From NCBI GenBank assembly GCA_039029735.1, contig JBCCFL010000004.1, positions 168,678 to 232,677 of the forward strand: DNA of 64,000 nt, given 5' to 3'. The notes under the pieces are model-generated. The model had not been told where the DNA came from and made no database searches. It saw nothing but the letters and a program-made list of their open reading frames with translations. Shown here piece by piece: positions 24,687 to 33,515 of the stretch (its first letter is position 1; every line of letters begins with the position of its first letter). The position numbers were made by a program, and so were the translations under genes. Source of the DNA: CADEDH01 sp039029735. GTDB lineage: Bacteria > Actinomycetota > Acidimicrobiia > Acidimicrobiales > SZUA-35.

Positions 24687-26549
24687 TCAGGGCGCGTTGC
24701 GTTCGCCGCGGGGCGGATCCCACGATGCCGGCGAGCCGGCACCGTTCGATGCGCCGTTGCCGTTCGCCCCACCGTTGCCGTTGCCGGGCGAGCCCTGGTA
24801 GCTGGCCTGGGCCTGGGGCCCTGACGCCTGACCGGAGGCGGCCGGCGGCTGCTGGCCTCTGCCAGCAGTGCCGAAGTTGCCCGCCGGACCACCGAGGGGC
24901 CGCGAGTTCGCTCCTTGGGGCAGTGGGGTGGTGCTGATCTCGCCGTAGCGGTAGCTCGTCGACTTCGCCTGCGCATGGTTGATCACGATGCCGAGCAGCT
25001 GACCGCCCGACCGGTCGATGCTCTCCACAGCCGTGGTGAGCTCCTCTTGGGTGGTCTCCCCGGCCCGCACGACGAGCACCACGCCATCAGCGTGGGCCGC
25101 GACCGACAGGGCGTCGGCAACGGGAAGCACCGGCGGAGCGTCGAGAATCGTCAGGTCGGCCTGGGACCGCAGCTCGGTGAGCAACGAGGCGAACATCGAT
25201 GACGCCACGAAGGTGGCCGGGTTCGGCGGCTGGGTACCGGCCGGCATTGCCACCAGGGTGGTGGACAGCTCGGGGTGGCTCACCGCCATCTGCCGCAGCG
25301 TGATCTGACCGACGAGGGCATCGGTGATGCCAGGGACCTGCTCGGTGTTGAAGATCTTGTGGATCTTCGGGCGGCGGAAGTCGATGTCGGCCAGCACCAC
25401 ACGGCTCTCGACGTTGGCGAAGGCGAGCGCCAGGTTGGCGGCGGTGGTGGTCTTGCCGTCGCCCTGCTTGGGGCTGGTGACAACGATGGTCTTCACGTCA
25501 CGGCCGAGCGTTGCGAACTGAAGGGCGGTACGCACCTTCTGGAACCCGTCGGCCACCGGTGAGCCCGGTTGGGTCTGGGCGATGGTGGCGAGGCCACTGC
25601 GGGCCTGGCTGCGGGGCGCCCGGGGCACGAGGCCGAGCACGGTCATGTTGAGGCGCTGCACGTCCTCGTCGTCCTTGATGGTGCGGTCGAGGCTCTCCAC
25701 CAGCAGGGCGAGGCCCATACCGACCACGAGACCGATCACGAGGCCGACCACCAGGTTGCGCGACAGCGGCGCGTTGGTGGGCGAGGGTGCCTCCACTGCG
25801 TTGCTCACGATCCGCACCGTGCCCACAGCCGCCAGCTCGGCACTGAGCTCCAGAGCCGAGATCGTGGTGGCGTTGGCGGCGATCCGGGCGTCGATCTGGG
25901 TGACGTCGCCCGAGATGGTGCTCTGCTCGCGGTTGATCTGGAGCTGGAGCGACGCCTGCGTGTTGGGATCCTGCGTGGTCACGAGCCGGTCTTCGAGATT
26001 CTCGAGGTTCGATCGCACCTGATTGCGCTGCGCCCGCAGGTCGTCCTGGTTGGCCTGGAGCCGGTCGAGGGCCTGCTGGATGCTTCCCTCGGCCTCCTGC
26101 TGCTTGATGTCGACATACACCCCGGCCCACGTGTTGGCGGTGAAGGCCGCCTCGGCAGCGGTGGCCCCGGTGAAGGTGAAGATCAACACGTCGGCGTCGT
26201 CGGCAGCCGAGATGCTGCCGACAGGAAGATCGTCGGTGGCCGCGAGCGACAGCCGCTCGCGAACCAACTCCTCGGCCTTGTCGCCCTTGGCCAGGTTGAT
26301 CTCGTTGGCCAGCTCGCGCGTTCGGGTGGTGGTGTTGATCAAGTTCCGGCCATCGATGGCTTCTTGGGCCGCCGTGTCGTCGATGAGGACCTCGGCCGTC
26401 GACTCGTAGACGATCGGCTGGCTGGTGGCCCAATACGCCATCAGCGCAGGAATGGCAATCAGCGGCAGGAACACCCAAGGCCAGCGGCGCCTGAACGCCG
26501 TGACGTAGTCGCGCAGTTCGCGGATCTCGGGTTGGTTGTTGTTGGCCAC
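24687..26549 (-). CDS. Chain-length determinant/BY-kinase fusion for polysaccharide
   Basis: 620 residues. Wzz domain with membrane helices about 22-41 and 263-283 around an extracytoplasmic coiled-coil region; then a BY-kinase with Walker A VVTSPKQGDGKTTTAANLALAFA (about 355-377), Walker A' VVLADIDFRRPKIH and Walker B LTILDAPPVLPVADAL. Such fused proteins set polymer length and coordinate export. The C-terminal tail after SYRYGEIS is Gly/Asn/Pro-rich with only a few tyrosines, so the usual tyrosine cluster is weak or missing. GTG start. Opens the polysaccharide locus, 87 nt downstream of the aminotransferase on the same strand. Confidence 0.9.
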   Translation of the reverse strand: MANNNQPEIRELRDYVTAFRRRWPWVFLPLIAIPALMAYWATSQPIVYESTAEVLIDDTAAQEAIDGRNLINTTTRTRELANEINLAKGDKAEELVRERLSLAATDDLPVGSISAADDADVLIFTFTGATAAEAAFTANTWAGVYVDIKQQEAEGSIQQALDRLQANQDDLRAQRNQVRSNLENLEDRLVTTQDPNTQASLQLQINREQSTISGDVTQIDARIAANATTISALELSAELAAVGTVRIVSNAVEAPSPTNAPLSRNLVVGLVIGLVVGMGLALLVESLDRTIKDDEDVQRLNMTVLGLVPRAPRSQARSGLATIAQTQPGSPVADGFQKVRTALQFATLGRDVKTIVVTSPKQGDGKTTTAANLALAFANVESRVVLADIDFRRPKIHKIFNTEQVPGITDALVGQITLRQMAVSHPELSTTLVAMPAGTQPPNPATFVASSMFASLLTELRSQADLTILDAPPVLPVADALSVAAHADGVVLVVRAGETTQEELTTAVESIDRSGGQLLGIVINHAQAKSTSYRYGEISTTPLPQGANSRPLGGPAGNFGTAGRGQQPPAASGQASGPQAQASYQGSPGNGNGGANGNGASNGAGSPASWDPPRGERNAP

Positions 26550-26636
26550 GGTCCCATCTCTCGTCGTGAAAACCTGCGGTACGGCAGGACGCGCCGGACC
26601 AACGCTACCGGCGGTGCGCTGCCAATGCCCGTCGGG

Positions 26637-28403
26637 CTAGCGGATCGCCGTTCTGAGGGCCTCGATCACCGTGTTCTGATCAGCATCGGACAGGCCAAAC
26701 CCACTCGGTAGGCAGATACCTCGGGCGTAGGCCCGGTCGGCGTTTCCGTTGCGCCACACCTCGTGTTCGGCGAACACGGGCTGGCTGTGCATCGGCTTCC
26801 AGTAGGGGCGGGCCTCCACGCCAGCGGCTGCCAGTCGACGGCACACGAGGTGGGGTGGCGCCCAGGCCGGCAACACGGCCACGGTGAGCCAGTGGTTCCA
26901 GCGCTCGGTGACGCCGCGTGGGATCCAGCCCAGTTCGGGGAGGGCCTCCACATAGTTGGCGTCGAGCTGGGCCTTGCGCTCGATGCGATCGCCGAGGGTG
27001 GCCAGCTGAGCCCGACCGAGGGCAGCGAGCAGGTTCGACAGGCGGTAGTTGTAGCCCACCTCGGCGTGTTCGTAGTGCAGGGCGGGCATGCGGGCCTGGG
27101 TGGAGAGGTACCGGGCGCGCTCCAAAGCCTCGGCGGGGCCCGTGAGCGCCCCACCACCGCTGGTGGTGATGATCTTGTTGCCGTTGAAGCTGAGCACGCC
27201 GAAGGTGGCGTGGGCGCCGGCGGCCGTGCCCTGGGCCCGGCTGCCGAGTGACTCGGCGGAGTCCTGGATCAGGGGCACGTCGTGGGCGGCGCACACGGCC
27301 CGCAGGCGCTCGTAGTCGGCGCAGAGGCCGTAGAGGTCGACGGCGATCACCGCTGCGGGCAGCCGGCCCTGGGCGGCCTTGTGCGCCAGCAACTCGGCCA
27401 GCAGGTCGGGGTCGAGGTTGCCGGTCTCGTTCTCCACGTCGCAGAACACGGGCACGGCGCCGGCGTGATGCACGGCGAATGCGGTGGCGGCGAAGGTGGC
27501 GGTCTGCACCACCACCTCGTCTCCTCGCTCGGTTCCGGCCGCGAGCAGGGCGAGGTGGATGGCCGCCGTGCCCGAACCGAGGGCAACCACGGGGTGATCG
27601 TCCACCCAGGCGCTCAGCTCCGCCTCGAAGGCGTTCAGCTCCGGGCCAGCGGGGGCGATCCAGCCCGAGTCGAGGGCCCGTGTCATGGCCTCGTACTCGC
27701 CAATGCCGATCTCGGGTGGTGACAGCAGCACGTCCATGGCTGGTGCCGGTGCGGGGGCCGACGTCACGGCCCGCAGAGCAGCAGTCCGGGCGGACGGTTC
27801 TGCTGCGGCCAGTGCCGCCTCGGCGGCGGCGGGGTCGATGCTGGCAAGAGCGACGGCGACCACACCGTTGACGAGGGGCTCGGGGATCTCGTCGCCTGCG
27901 CTGTCGAGGCGGGTCGAGGCCACTGCGATGAGGGCGACGTGCGAGCGCTCGGTCGCGAACAGGGCCGACAGCAGCTCCTCGGCCGGCTTGGCGTTGATCG
28001 GCACCCGCCCGACGACGGCCGTGGTCGCCCCGGGGGCGTCGGGCCCTCCAGCGGCCAGGAGCCGTTCGCAGGCAGCGGCGTGCACGGCACTGTGGCTGGC
28101 CTCACCGGCGGTCGTGTCGGCCCCGATGTCGGCGGTGATCGTGATCAGGCGGTCGACCGGATTCGCGTCGAGCCACGCCCGAAGGGCGAGGCAGGTCGCC
28201 ACTGCCTCCAGTGTGGCCCCGTGGCTGAGATCGACCACGATTCGCGTCGGCCCTGCGGCGTCGAGTGCGCCGGCCAGGGTCGCGGCGTCGTCAGTATGGT
28301 CGAGCGGCGTCAGCTCCTCCCCGAGAGATCGGATCTGGCGCGCCAGGTCGTCGGACGATGCTCCGGTCGAGAGCAGGACTGTCGGTGCGGCTGGAGCCGT
28401 CAT
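26637..28403 (-). CDS. Fusion of degenerate dehydratase-like domain and DegT/PglE-type aminotransferase
   Basis: 588 residues. The C-terminal part (about 224-588) is a complete DegT/DnrJ/EryC1 PLP enzyme: GSGTAAIHLALLAAGTERGDEVVVQTATFAATAFA, D381 in LIQDSAESLGS, and the PLP lysine K410 in LSFNGNKIITTSGGGAL. The N-terminal part (about 8-190) follows a Rossmann/SDR pattern (TVLLSTGASSDDLARQIRSLG..., RIVVDLSH, DRLITITADIGADT, TAVVGRVPI) like a nucleotide-sugar dehydratase, but lacks the GxxGxxG loop and the YxxxK or MxxxK catalytic pair. ATG at 28403 chosen for its GGAGG (28408-28412). Together with the PglD- and PglC-like genes opposite it suggests amino-sugar synthesis of the bacillosamine type. 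Confidence 0.85.
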   Translation of the reverse strand: MTAPAAPTVLLSTGASSDDLARQIRSLGEELTPLDHTDDAATLAGALDAAGPTRIVVDLSHGATLEAVATCLALRAWLDANPVDRLITITADIGADTTAGEASHSAVHAAACERLLAAGGPDAPGATTAVVGRVPINAKPAEELLSALFATERSHVALIAVASTRLDSAGDEIPEPLVNGVVAVALASIDPAAAEAALAAAEPSARTAALRAVTSAPAPAPAMDVLLSPPEIGIGEYEAMTRALDSGWIAPAGPELNAFEAELSAWVDDHPVVALGSGTAAIHLALLAAGTERGDEVVVQTATFAATAFAVHHAGAVPVFCDVENETGNLDPDLLAELLAHKAAQGRLPAAVIAVDLYGLCADYERLRAVCAAHDVPLIQDSAESLGSRAQGTAAGAHATFGVLSFNGNKIITTSGGGALTGPAEALERARYLSTQARMPALHYEHAEVGYNYRLSNLLAALGRAQLATLGDRIERKAQLDANYVEALPELGWIPRGVTERWNHWLTVAVLPAWAPPHLVCRRLAAAGVEARPYWKPMHSQPVFAEHEVWRNGNADRAYARGICLPSGFGLSDADQNTVIEALRTAIR

Positions 28404-28439
28404 CACACCTCCACGGGTGCGGCTCGATGGATGCCACGA

Positions 28440-28445
28440 AGGGTA
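28440..28445 (-). promoter_or_regulatory. Possible -10 element TACCCT for the aminotransferase gene
   Basis: Minus-strand TACCCT would start transcription about 30 nt before the ATG at 28403, giving a leader that contains the GGAGG site. Confidence 0.35.
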
Positions 28446-28521
28446 GCGACCCACCATGCGAGGCAGGGTTGCTGGTCGCAGCATGAGCCGAACCGCCTAC
28501 GCCTCAGCGGCCCGGCTCCGC

Positions 28522-28527
28522 TAGGTT
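28522..28527 (+). promoter_or_regulatory. -10 element TAGGTT of a leaderless promoter
   Basis: TAGGTT ends 7 nt before the ATG at 28535; no ribosome binding site. Confidence 0.6.
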
Positions 28528-28534
28528 CGAGAGT

Positions 28535-29245
28535 ATGGCGTCAGAGGTTCCCCTCGGGTCGACGCCGGAACCGCCGCAGTCCTCGAACGTGAGCTGTCCG
28601 GAGTCCGGCGTGCCCCTCGTGGTGTTGGGCGGTGGTGGGCACGCGATCGACGTGTTGCACCTGGTCCTGGCCCGATGGGCGGCCGATGGTCGTGGAGCTG
28701 CGTCGGTGATCGTGGCCGACGATGACTCCGAGGCGCTCGATCGCTTCAAGGGCATCGAGGTGGAAACCGTGTCGCCCTTGGTCGACGCATTCGAGCCGGG
28801 CCGGCTGTTCATCAGCGGCGTTGGCTACCCCGAGCCCCGCCGGCTGTTGGTGCGGTCGGCGGCGAACGCCGACATGAAGCCGCTCGACGCCGTGGTGCAC
28901 CCGTCGGCGGTGATCCACCCCGATGTGGTGATCGGAGTGGGCTCGGTGATCTCAGGACTCACCTGGATCTCGCCCGCCGTGACGTGCGGCCAGCACGCCT
29001 ACATCGGCTACGGCGCGAAGATCGGCCACGACGTCTCGATCGGGCATCACTCGAGCATCATGCCGGGCGCCTTCGTCGGGGGCGAGACCGTGATCGGTGA
29101 CGGCGTGCTCATAGGGGCCAACGCCACCGTGCTGCAGGGTCTCGAGATCGGCGCTGGTGCTAGAGTCGGGGCGGGTTCAGTGGTGACTCGTTCGGTGGCG
29201 GTTGGGGCCACCGTGGTGGGGTCGCCGGCTCGGGAGATGTCGTGA
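28535..29245 (+). CDS. PglD-like sugar O/N-acetyltransferase
   Basis: 236 residues. N-terminal Rossmann-like subdomain starts VPLVVLGGGGHAIDVLHLVLA (GGGGHA is the PglD/NeuD hallmark); the C-terminal half is a left-handed beta-helix of hexapeptide repeats (VVHPSAVIHPDVVIGVGSVI... IGANATVLQGLEIGAGARVGAGSVVT). The catalytic His lies in AKIGHDVSIGHHSSI. Family members acetylate the 4-amino group of UDP-sugars made by the PglE aminotransferase. Its stop overlaps the PglC-like gene start as GTGA. Confidence 0.88.
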   Translation: MASEVPLGSTPEPPQSSNVSCPESGVPLVVLGGGGHAIDVLHLVLARWAADGRGAASVIVADDDSEALDRFKGIEVETVSPLVDAFEPGRLFISGVGYPEPRRLLVRSAANADMKPLDAVVHPSAVIHPDVVIGVGSVISGLTWISPAVTCGQHAYIGYGAKIGHDVSIGHHSSIMPGAFVGGETVIGDGVLIGANATVLQGLEIGAGARVGAGSVVTRSVAVGATVVGSPAREMS

Positions 29246-29865
29246 GATTCAAGCGGTTCTTCGACGTGACGGTCTCGGTGGCGGTGCTGGTGCTGTTGTC
29301 GCCGCTGTTCGTTCCGGTTCTCATCGCCGTCGCCTACTTCCACGGACGCCCCGTGTTCTTCACCCAGGAACGCGTCGGCCGCTACGGCCAGCCGTTCCAC
29401 ATCCTCAAGCTCCGGAGCATGACCGACGAGCGTGATGAGCACGGCAACCTGCTTCCGGACGACCAGCGCATGACCACATTCGGGTCGATCCTGCGCAAGT
29501 CGAGCCTCGACGAGCTTCCGGCCCTGATCAACGTGATCAAGGGCGACATGAGCCTCGTGGGGCCCCGCCCGTTGCTGAACGACTACCACGACCTCTACAC
29601 CCCCGATCAGTACCGCCGGCACGATATTCGCGGCGGTATCACCGGCCTCGCCCAGGTCAAGGGGCGCAACAGCCTCAGCTGGGAGGAGAAGTTCGCCTAC
29701 GACATCGAGTACATCGACAACATGTCGTTCTGGCTCGATCTCAAGATCATGTGGTGGACGGTCTTCAAGGTGGCTGCGAGCGAGGGCATCGCCCAGGAGG
29801 GCGTGGCCACTGCCGAGCGCTTCGAGGGCTCCCGACGCCCCGCGCGGCGCCGCCTTCGGATCTGA
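29242..29865 (+). CDS. PglC-like monotopic phosphoglycosyl transferase
   Basis: 207 residues. N-terminal KRFFDVTVSVAVLVLLSPLFVPVLIAVAYFHGRPVFFTQERVGRYGQPFHILKLRSM is the re-entrant helix and start of the catalytic core; the catalytic Asp-Glu dyad is in RKSSLDELPALINVIKGDMSLVGPRPLL. It transfers a phospho-sugar from UDP-sugar to undecaprenyl phosphate, the first membrane step of polysaccharide synthesis. Length is that of the small PglC form rather than the five-helix WbaP form. Coupled to the acetyltransferase, as PglD and PglC are in known diacetyl-bacillosamine loci. Confidence 0.92.
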   Translation: MRFKRFFDVTVSVAVLVLLSPLFVPVLIAVAYFHGRPVFFTQERVGRYGQPFHILKLRSMTDERDEHGNLLPDDQRMTTFGSILRKSSLDELPALINVIKGDMSLVGPRPLLNDYHDLYTPDQYRRHDIRGGITGLAQVKGRNSLSWEEKFAYDIEYIDNMSFWLDLKIMWWTVFKVAASEGIAQEGVATAERFEGSRRPARRRLRI

Positions 29866-29886
29866 GCGTTCGGATCGAGGTCGGCG

Positions 29887-30765
29887 GTGGAACGGAGGCG
29901 GTTCGGCGCCACAGCAGTGGAGCTGCCCGTGGTCACCTTCGGCACGATGCGGCTGGCCGACGACAACGGCGGGCTCAGCGCCGCTGAGGTGCTGCTCCGG
30001 CTCCATGACGCCGGCGTCACCGCCCACCACTCCTCGTTCGAGTACGACAGCCACCCCGTGTACCTGGCCGCCCTGGCTGACGTGCGCCGAACCGGCCGCC
30101 GCACCGAGCACGTGGTGAAGCTCTCCGAGCCGAGCTTCGATGCCTCCGACTGGCAGGCCAGCCGCCTCGTGGCCCGCATCGACGCCGAACTCACCAGCCT
30201 CGCCACGGAGCGCCTCGACAACGTGCAGTGGCTCGTGCGGACCCCCGACGCCACCGATGACGACTCCAGGCTCGCCGTGATCGGCGATCATCAGGCCGAG
30301 ATTGCCGGCACCTTCGACGAGCTCCGTCGTGTCGGCAAGATCGGATCGGTGTCGTCGTTCCCGTACAGCCCGGGCTTCGCGACCGCTGCGCTCGACGCCG
30401 GCCTGGTCGACGGGCTGTGCACGTACCTCAACTTTGCGGAGCTCGACTACGCACCCCTGGTGGCCCGGACCGGTTTCCTCGCCATCCGGCCCCTCGCCGC
30501 TGCGGCGCTCACGGCCCGGGCCCATGCGTCAGACCCCGATGGGCCCGCTCGCGCCGTGGCGACAGCCCTCGGCCTCGATCCCGATGATCTGGCGGCCGAA
30601 GCCCACCGGTTCCCGCTGCGCCATCCGGCCGTCACGTCGGTGATCGTCAGCCCGCGAACGCCCGCCCAGATCGACGCCACAGTGGAGGCGGCCGCCACCG
30701 CTCGGGTGGATGCGGCGGCCTTCGCCAACCAGGTGGCGCAGCTTCAGGGAACTCAGCGGAAGTAG
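29887..30765 (+). CDS. Aldo-keto-reductase-like protein with altered active site
   Basis: 292 residues from GTG, 21 nt after the PglC-like gene. The fold reads as an AKR barrel: VVTFGTMRLAD, RLHDAGVTAHHSSFEYDSHPVYLAALADVRR, HVVKLSEPSF, LDNVQWLVRTPD, FDELRRVGKIGSVSSFPYSP and a C-terminal HPAVTSVIVSPRTPAQI. Of the catalytic tetrad, Tyr53 and Lys78 are kept, but Asp is replaced by His48 and the histidine by Arg118. It may be a non-reductase homolog or use changed chemistry. Ends with a 13-nt convergent overlap with the next gene. Confidence 0.7.
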   Translation: MERRRFGATAVELPVVTFGTMRLADDNGGLSAAEVLLRLHDAGVTAHHSSFEYDSHPVYLAALADVRRTGRRTEHVVKLSEPSFDASDWQASRLVARIDAELTSLATERLDNVQWLVRTPDATDDDSRLAVIGDHQAEIAGTFDELRRVGKIGSVSSFPYSPGFATAALDAGLVDGLCTYLNFAELDYAPLVARTGFLAIRPLAAAALTARAHASDPDGPARAVATALGLDPDDLAAEAHRFPLRHPAVTSVIVSPRTPAQIDATVEAAATARVDAAAFANQVAQLQGTQRK

Positions 30766-32045
30766 AAGGCGAGATCGCCTTCGTCGTTCTCCAGGTCGGG
30801 ATTGTCGTCCTTGCCGTCCCAACCCACCCAGGTGCCATCACCGAGGTCGGCCTGGGCGGCACCCTCGTGGAAGGTGGATCCGACGTCCATCCCGTAGAGC
30901 TCAACGCCGTCACGCACGGGGTAGACGCTCAGGTTGGCCCCGTCGACGGCACTCAGCACGAGGTAGTAGGTCTCGCCCGGCACGAGAGTGGCGCGCTCGT
31001 CGAGGAAGCCTGACACCCAGCCCTGCGACTCGGTCGGGATGCCGGAGGCCGGCACGAGGGTCTCGGTGACGAGCTCGCCGTCCTCGGTCTCGACCGAGAG
31101 CCGGAGCGACCCATCGCCATCGGTTCGGCGCACGTCGACGCCGATCTCGCGGAAGATCACCTCGCGCTGGGGTGTCATCGTCTGTCGCACGCGTTGGGCG
31201 CCGGCCACGGTGCGGGGCTGGCGGATCCACACCTCCATGTACCCGTTGCCCCAGGCCGTGCCGTCCTCCATGGACACCGACATGATCGGCGTCTGGATGT
31301 TGTTCGGGAAGCGTTCGAAGGGCCGGTTGAGCGTCTCGTCCACCCAGCCGCCCTCGCTGGTGCGGAGGATTCCCCAGTTCTGGAACGACGGACGAGTGGC
31401 GGCCGGGATCGAGGTGTCGTCCCACGAGCCCTGCACGCTGGCCCAGTTCGCCGCTGCGTCGGGGGCCACGTTGGTGAACACGGCGTGGTACACGTCGCCT
31501 TCGGTGACGGCCACGGGCTGATCGAGGGTCATCGCCTGGAACTCCACCTCACGGGCCAGCTCCACGGTGCGGCCGGGGAGGAAACCCGCGTCCAGGCCGT
31601 AGACGGCCGGCTCGGCGGACGTTGCAAGCACCTGCGTGAGGTCGGGCTCTCCGACGCCGTTGTCGGGCACGATCTGCACCTGCATGGCACCGCCGTTGCC
31701 GGCTGCGTAGCCCTCGCGCGACTTGTTGATCGCGATGTAGGGCCGGATCGACACGACGTTCCCACTGGACTGGGCCGCGAAGCGGAACGAGACCTGCTGG
31801 CCCTCTCGCACGCTGTGGTTCTGGAGGGCCCGGGCAGACCACGGCACCCCGTAGGGGGTGGTGGGATCGATCGCCTGGTCGCCTGGAATGCCGGGCCCAG
31901 CCAGATCGGTGTCGCTGTCGGCGGTGATCACCTCGGCGTCGGCGGTGGAGTCGTCGAGGGAGACAGCGGGGTCGTCGGACCCACAGGCGCTCGCAATGAG
32001 CAGTACCGACAGGAACGCCGCCGCCGTCTCAGCCTTCTTCACCAT
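30753..32045 (-). CDS. Lipoprotein of unknown function in polysaccharide locus
   Basis: 430 residues from the ATG at 32045, with AGGAG just upstream. MVKKAETAAAFLSVLLIASACGSDD is a lipoprotein signal with the acylated Cys at position 21; the -3 residue is Ala, slightly off consensus. The mature part has an acidic linker then two beta-rich, jelly-roll-like halves (about 60-215 and 215-430) with aromatic and Gly-rich strands such as VYHAVFTNVAPDAAANWASVQGSWDD and ETYYLVLSAVDGANLSVYPV. No family recognised. Carbohydrate binding is a guess from the fold impression and location. Confidence 0.75.
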   Translation of the reverse strand: MVKKAETAAAFLSVLLIASACGSDDPAVSLDDSTADAEVITADSDTDLAGPGIPGDQAIDPTTPYGVPWSARALQNHSVREGQQVSFRFAAQSSGNVVSIRPYIAINKSREGYAAGNGGAMQVQIVPDNGVGEPDLTQVLATSAEPAVYGLDAGFLPGRTVELAREVEFQAMTLDQPVAVTEGDVYHAVFTNVAPDAAANWASVQGSWDDTSIPAATRPSFQNWGILRTSEGGWVDETLNRPFERFPNNIQTPIMSVSMEDGTAWGNGYMEVWIRQPRTVAGAQRVRQTMTPQREVIFREIGVDVRRTDGDGSLRLSVETEDGELVTETLVPASGIPTESQGWVSGFLDERATLVPGETYYLVLSAVDGANLSVYPVRDGVELYGMDVGSTFHEGAAQADLGDGTWVGWDGKDDNPDLENDEGDLAFYFR

Positions 32046-32171
32046 CGGACTCCTGTTCTGCCTCGGGAAGCATACGTCACCGGCCTCACGAATACGGCTC
32101 GGGAGGCGCCAAGGGGCAACCCGACCCATCGAGACGTACTTCCACCCAATGTGATCAGGTACCGCCAAGGC

Positions 32172-32177
32172 TAGGAT
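32172..32177 (+). promoter_or_regulatory. -10 element TAGGAT of a leaderless promoter
   Basis: TAGGAT ends 8 nt before the ATG at 32186; first gene of a four-gene polysaccharide unit. Confidence 0.55.
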
Positions 32178-32185
32178 CACGTCAA

Positions 32186-33493
32186 ATGGCAGTGGCTACG
32201 AGGCAAGCGGGTGCCCCGCCGCGGGCGCAATCGACCGGTCGTGCGCCTGGCCTGGGAGAGATCGCTCTCCACTGGGCGCCGATCGTCAGCGTCGCCTGCC
32301 TCGCGTCGTCTGGTGAGCTCAAGCAGGTGCCATTCGTCGCCGCCGTTCCGATCGACTTCACGCTGCTCACGATGATCATGGTCGTGCTCTCCAGTGCGAT
32401 CTCCTTGGCGTTCGCCCCCCGGCTGCCGTCGCCGCTCCAGCTCGGCGTGCTCGGCCTGTTCCTGGTGATGGCCGCTGCCGGATCGGGGCCCATACCCGAA
32501 GGGTTCTACGCCAACGACAAGTTCCAGAAGCTCTGGACGATCACGTTCGTAGCCCTGCTCGGTGGGATCTTCGCCGTGCGCAACGAGCGCGACCTACGCC
32601 ATCTGCTGTTCGCCGTGTGGGCGAGCGCCTTCGTGGTGAGTGGCGGCCTCCCCTTCGGCACCGGCTCGGCCGACGCCACTGGCCGACTCACCGGCGCCAC
32701 CGGCGGGTCGATCTTCTTCGGCCAGGCCGCCGGTCTGGTGATCCTCGGCGTGCTCGTGGTGGCCCTGGTCGGCGAGAAGTGGACCCGAAACCGGGTTGCC
32801 TTCGCGGCGGTGATCGTCGGCCTCGAGTTGTGGATTCTGTTCAGCATCGCCAGCCGCGGCCCGATCCAGTCGCTCGTGGTCGGCTCGATCGTTGCGCTGT
32901 TCCTCGGATTGCGGATGGTCAGGGGCCGCAAGGTCGGGCGGCGCACGATGCTGATGTTCGTCGGCGTGGTTGGCCTGGTCACGATCGGGTGGATCAATGC
33001 TCCCCAGCCCGCCAAGGACCGCATCCTGTTGTACGGCAGCGGTGGCTCGGCCGACATCCGCCTCCAGTTCTGGCAGGTCACGTGGGGCCTCGTCGACGGG
33101 TCGCCGTTCGGCCACGGATGGGGGAGCTGGTCCCGGCTCTACCTCACCGGTGAGGTGCCCCCGCTCTACACCTACCCCCACAATCTGTTCCTCGAGCTGT
33201 GGTACGAGGTCGGCCTGGTCGGCCTGCTCGCCTTCGTGATGATGGGCGTGCTGGTGGCCCGCAACCTCTTCCGTCACATCCGGACCTCACCCGTGGTGGC
33301 CGTGTTCGGCTTGTCGCTGATCGCCTACCTCATGATGGGGGCGATGTTCAGTGGCGACATCAACAACCGACGCATGTTCTTCGCCGTGATCGGCGGTTCG
33401 GCCGCAGTTCTGGCGGCCCCGGCCGAACTCCGCACCGAGGACGACGAAGACGAACTCGATCTCGGCTCGCCGGTCTCAGCGGCGCGCCGCTGA
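32186..33493 (+). CDS. O-antigen polymerase/ligase (Wzy/WaaL-like)
   Basis: 435 residues with about ten to twelve membrane helices. The large extracytoplasmic loop holds FSIASRGPIQSLVVG (the SRG segment common before the catalytic loop) and GHGWGSWSRLYLTGEVPPLYTYPHNLFLELWYEVGLVGLLAF, where YPHNLFLE..-E-GL is the signature of the Wzy_C family. It polymerises repeat units or joins glycan to an acceptor; which one cannot be told. Acidic C-terminal tail. Confidence 0.88.
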   Translation: MAVATRQAGAPPRAQSTGRAPGLGEIALHWAPIVSVACLASSGELKQVPFVAAVPIDFTLLTMIMVVLSSAISLAFAPRLPSPLQLGVLGLFLVMAAAGSGPIPEGFYANDKFQKLWTITFVALLGGIFAVRNERDLRHLLFAVWASAFVVSGGLPFGTGSADATGRLTGATGGSIFFGQAAGLVILGVLVVALVGEKWTRNRVAFAAVIVGLELWILFSIASRGPIQSLVVGSIVALFLGLRMVRGRKVGRRTMLMFVGVVGLVTIGWINAPQPAKDRILLYGSGGSADIRLQFWQVTWGLVDGSPFGHGWGSWSRLYLTGEVPPLYTYPHNLFLELWYEVGLVGLLAFVMMGVLVARNLFRHIRTSPVVAVFGLSLIAYLMMGAMFSGDINNRRMFFAVIGGSAAVLAAPAELRTEDDEDELDLGSPVSAARR

Positions 33494-33515
33494 CCACCAC
33501 CTCAGGACACATGCC

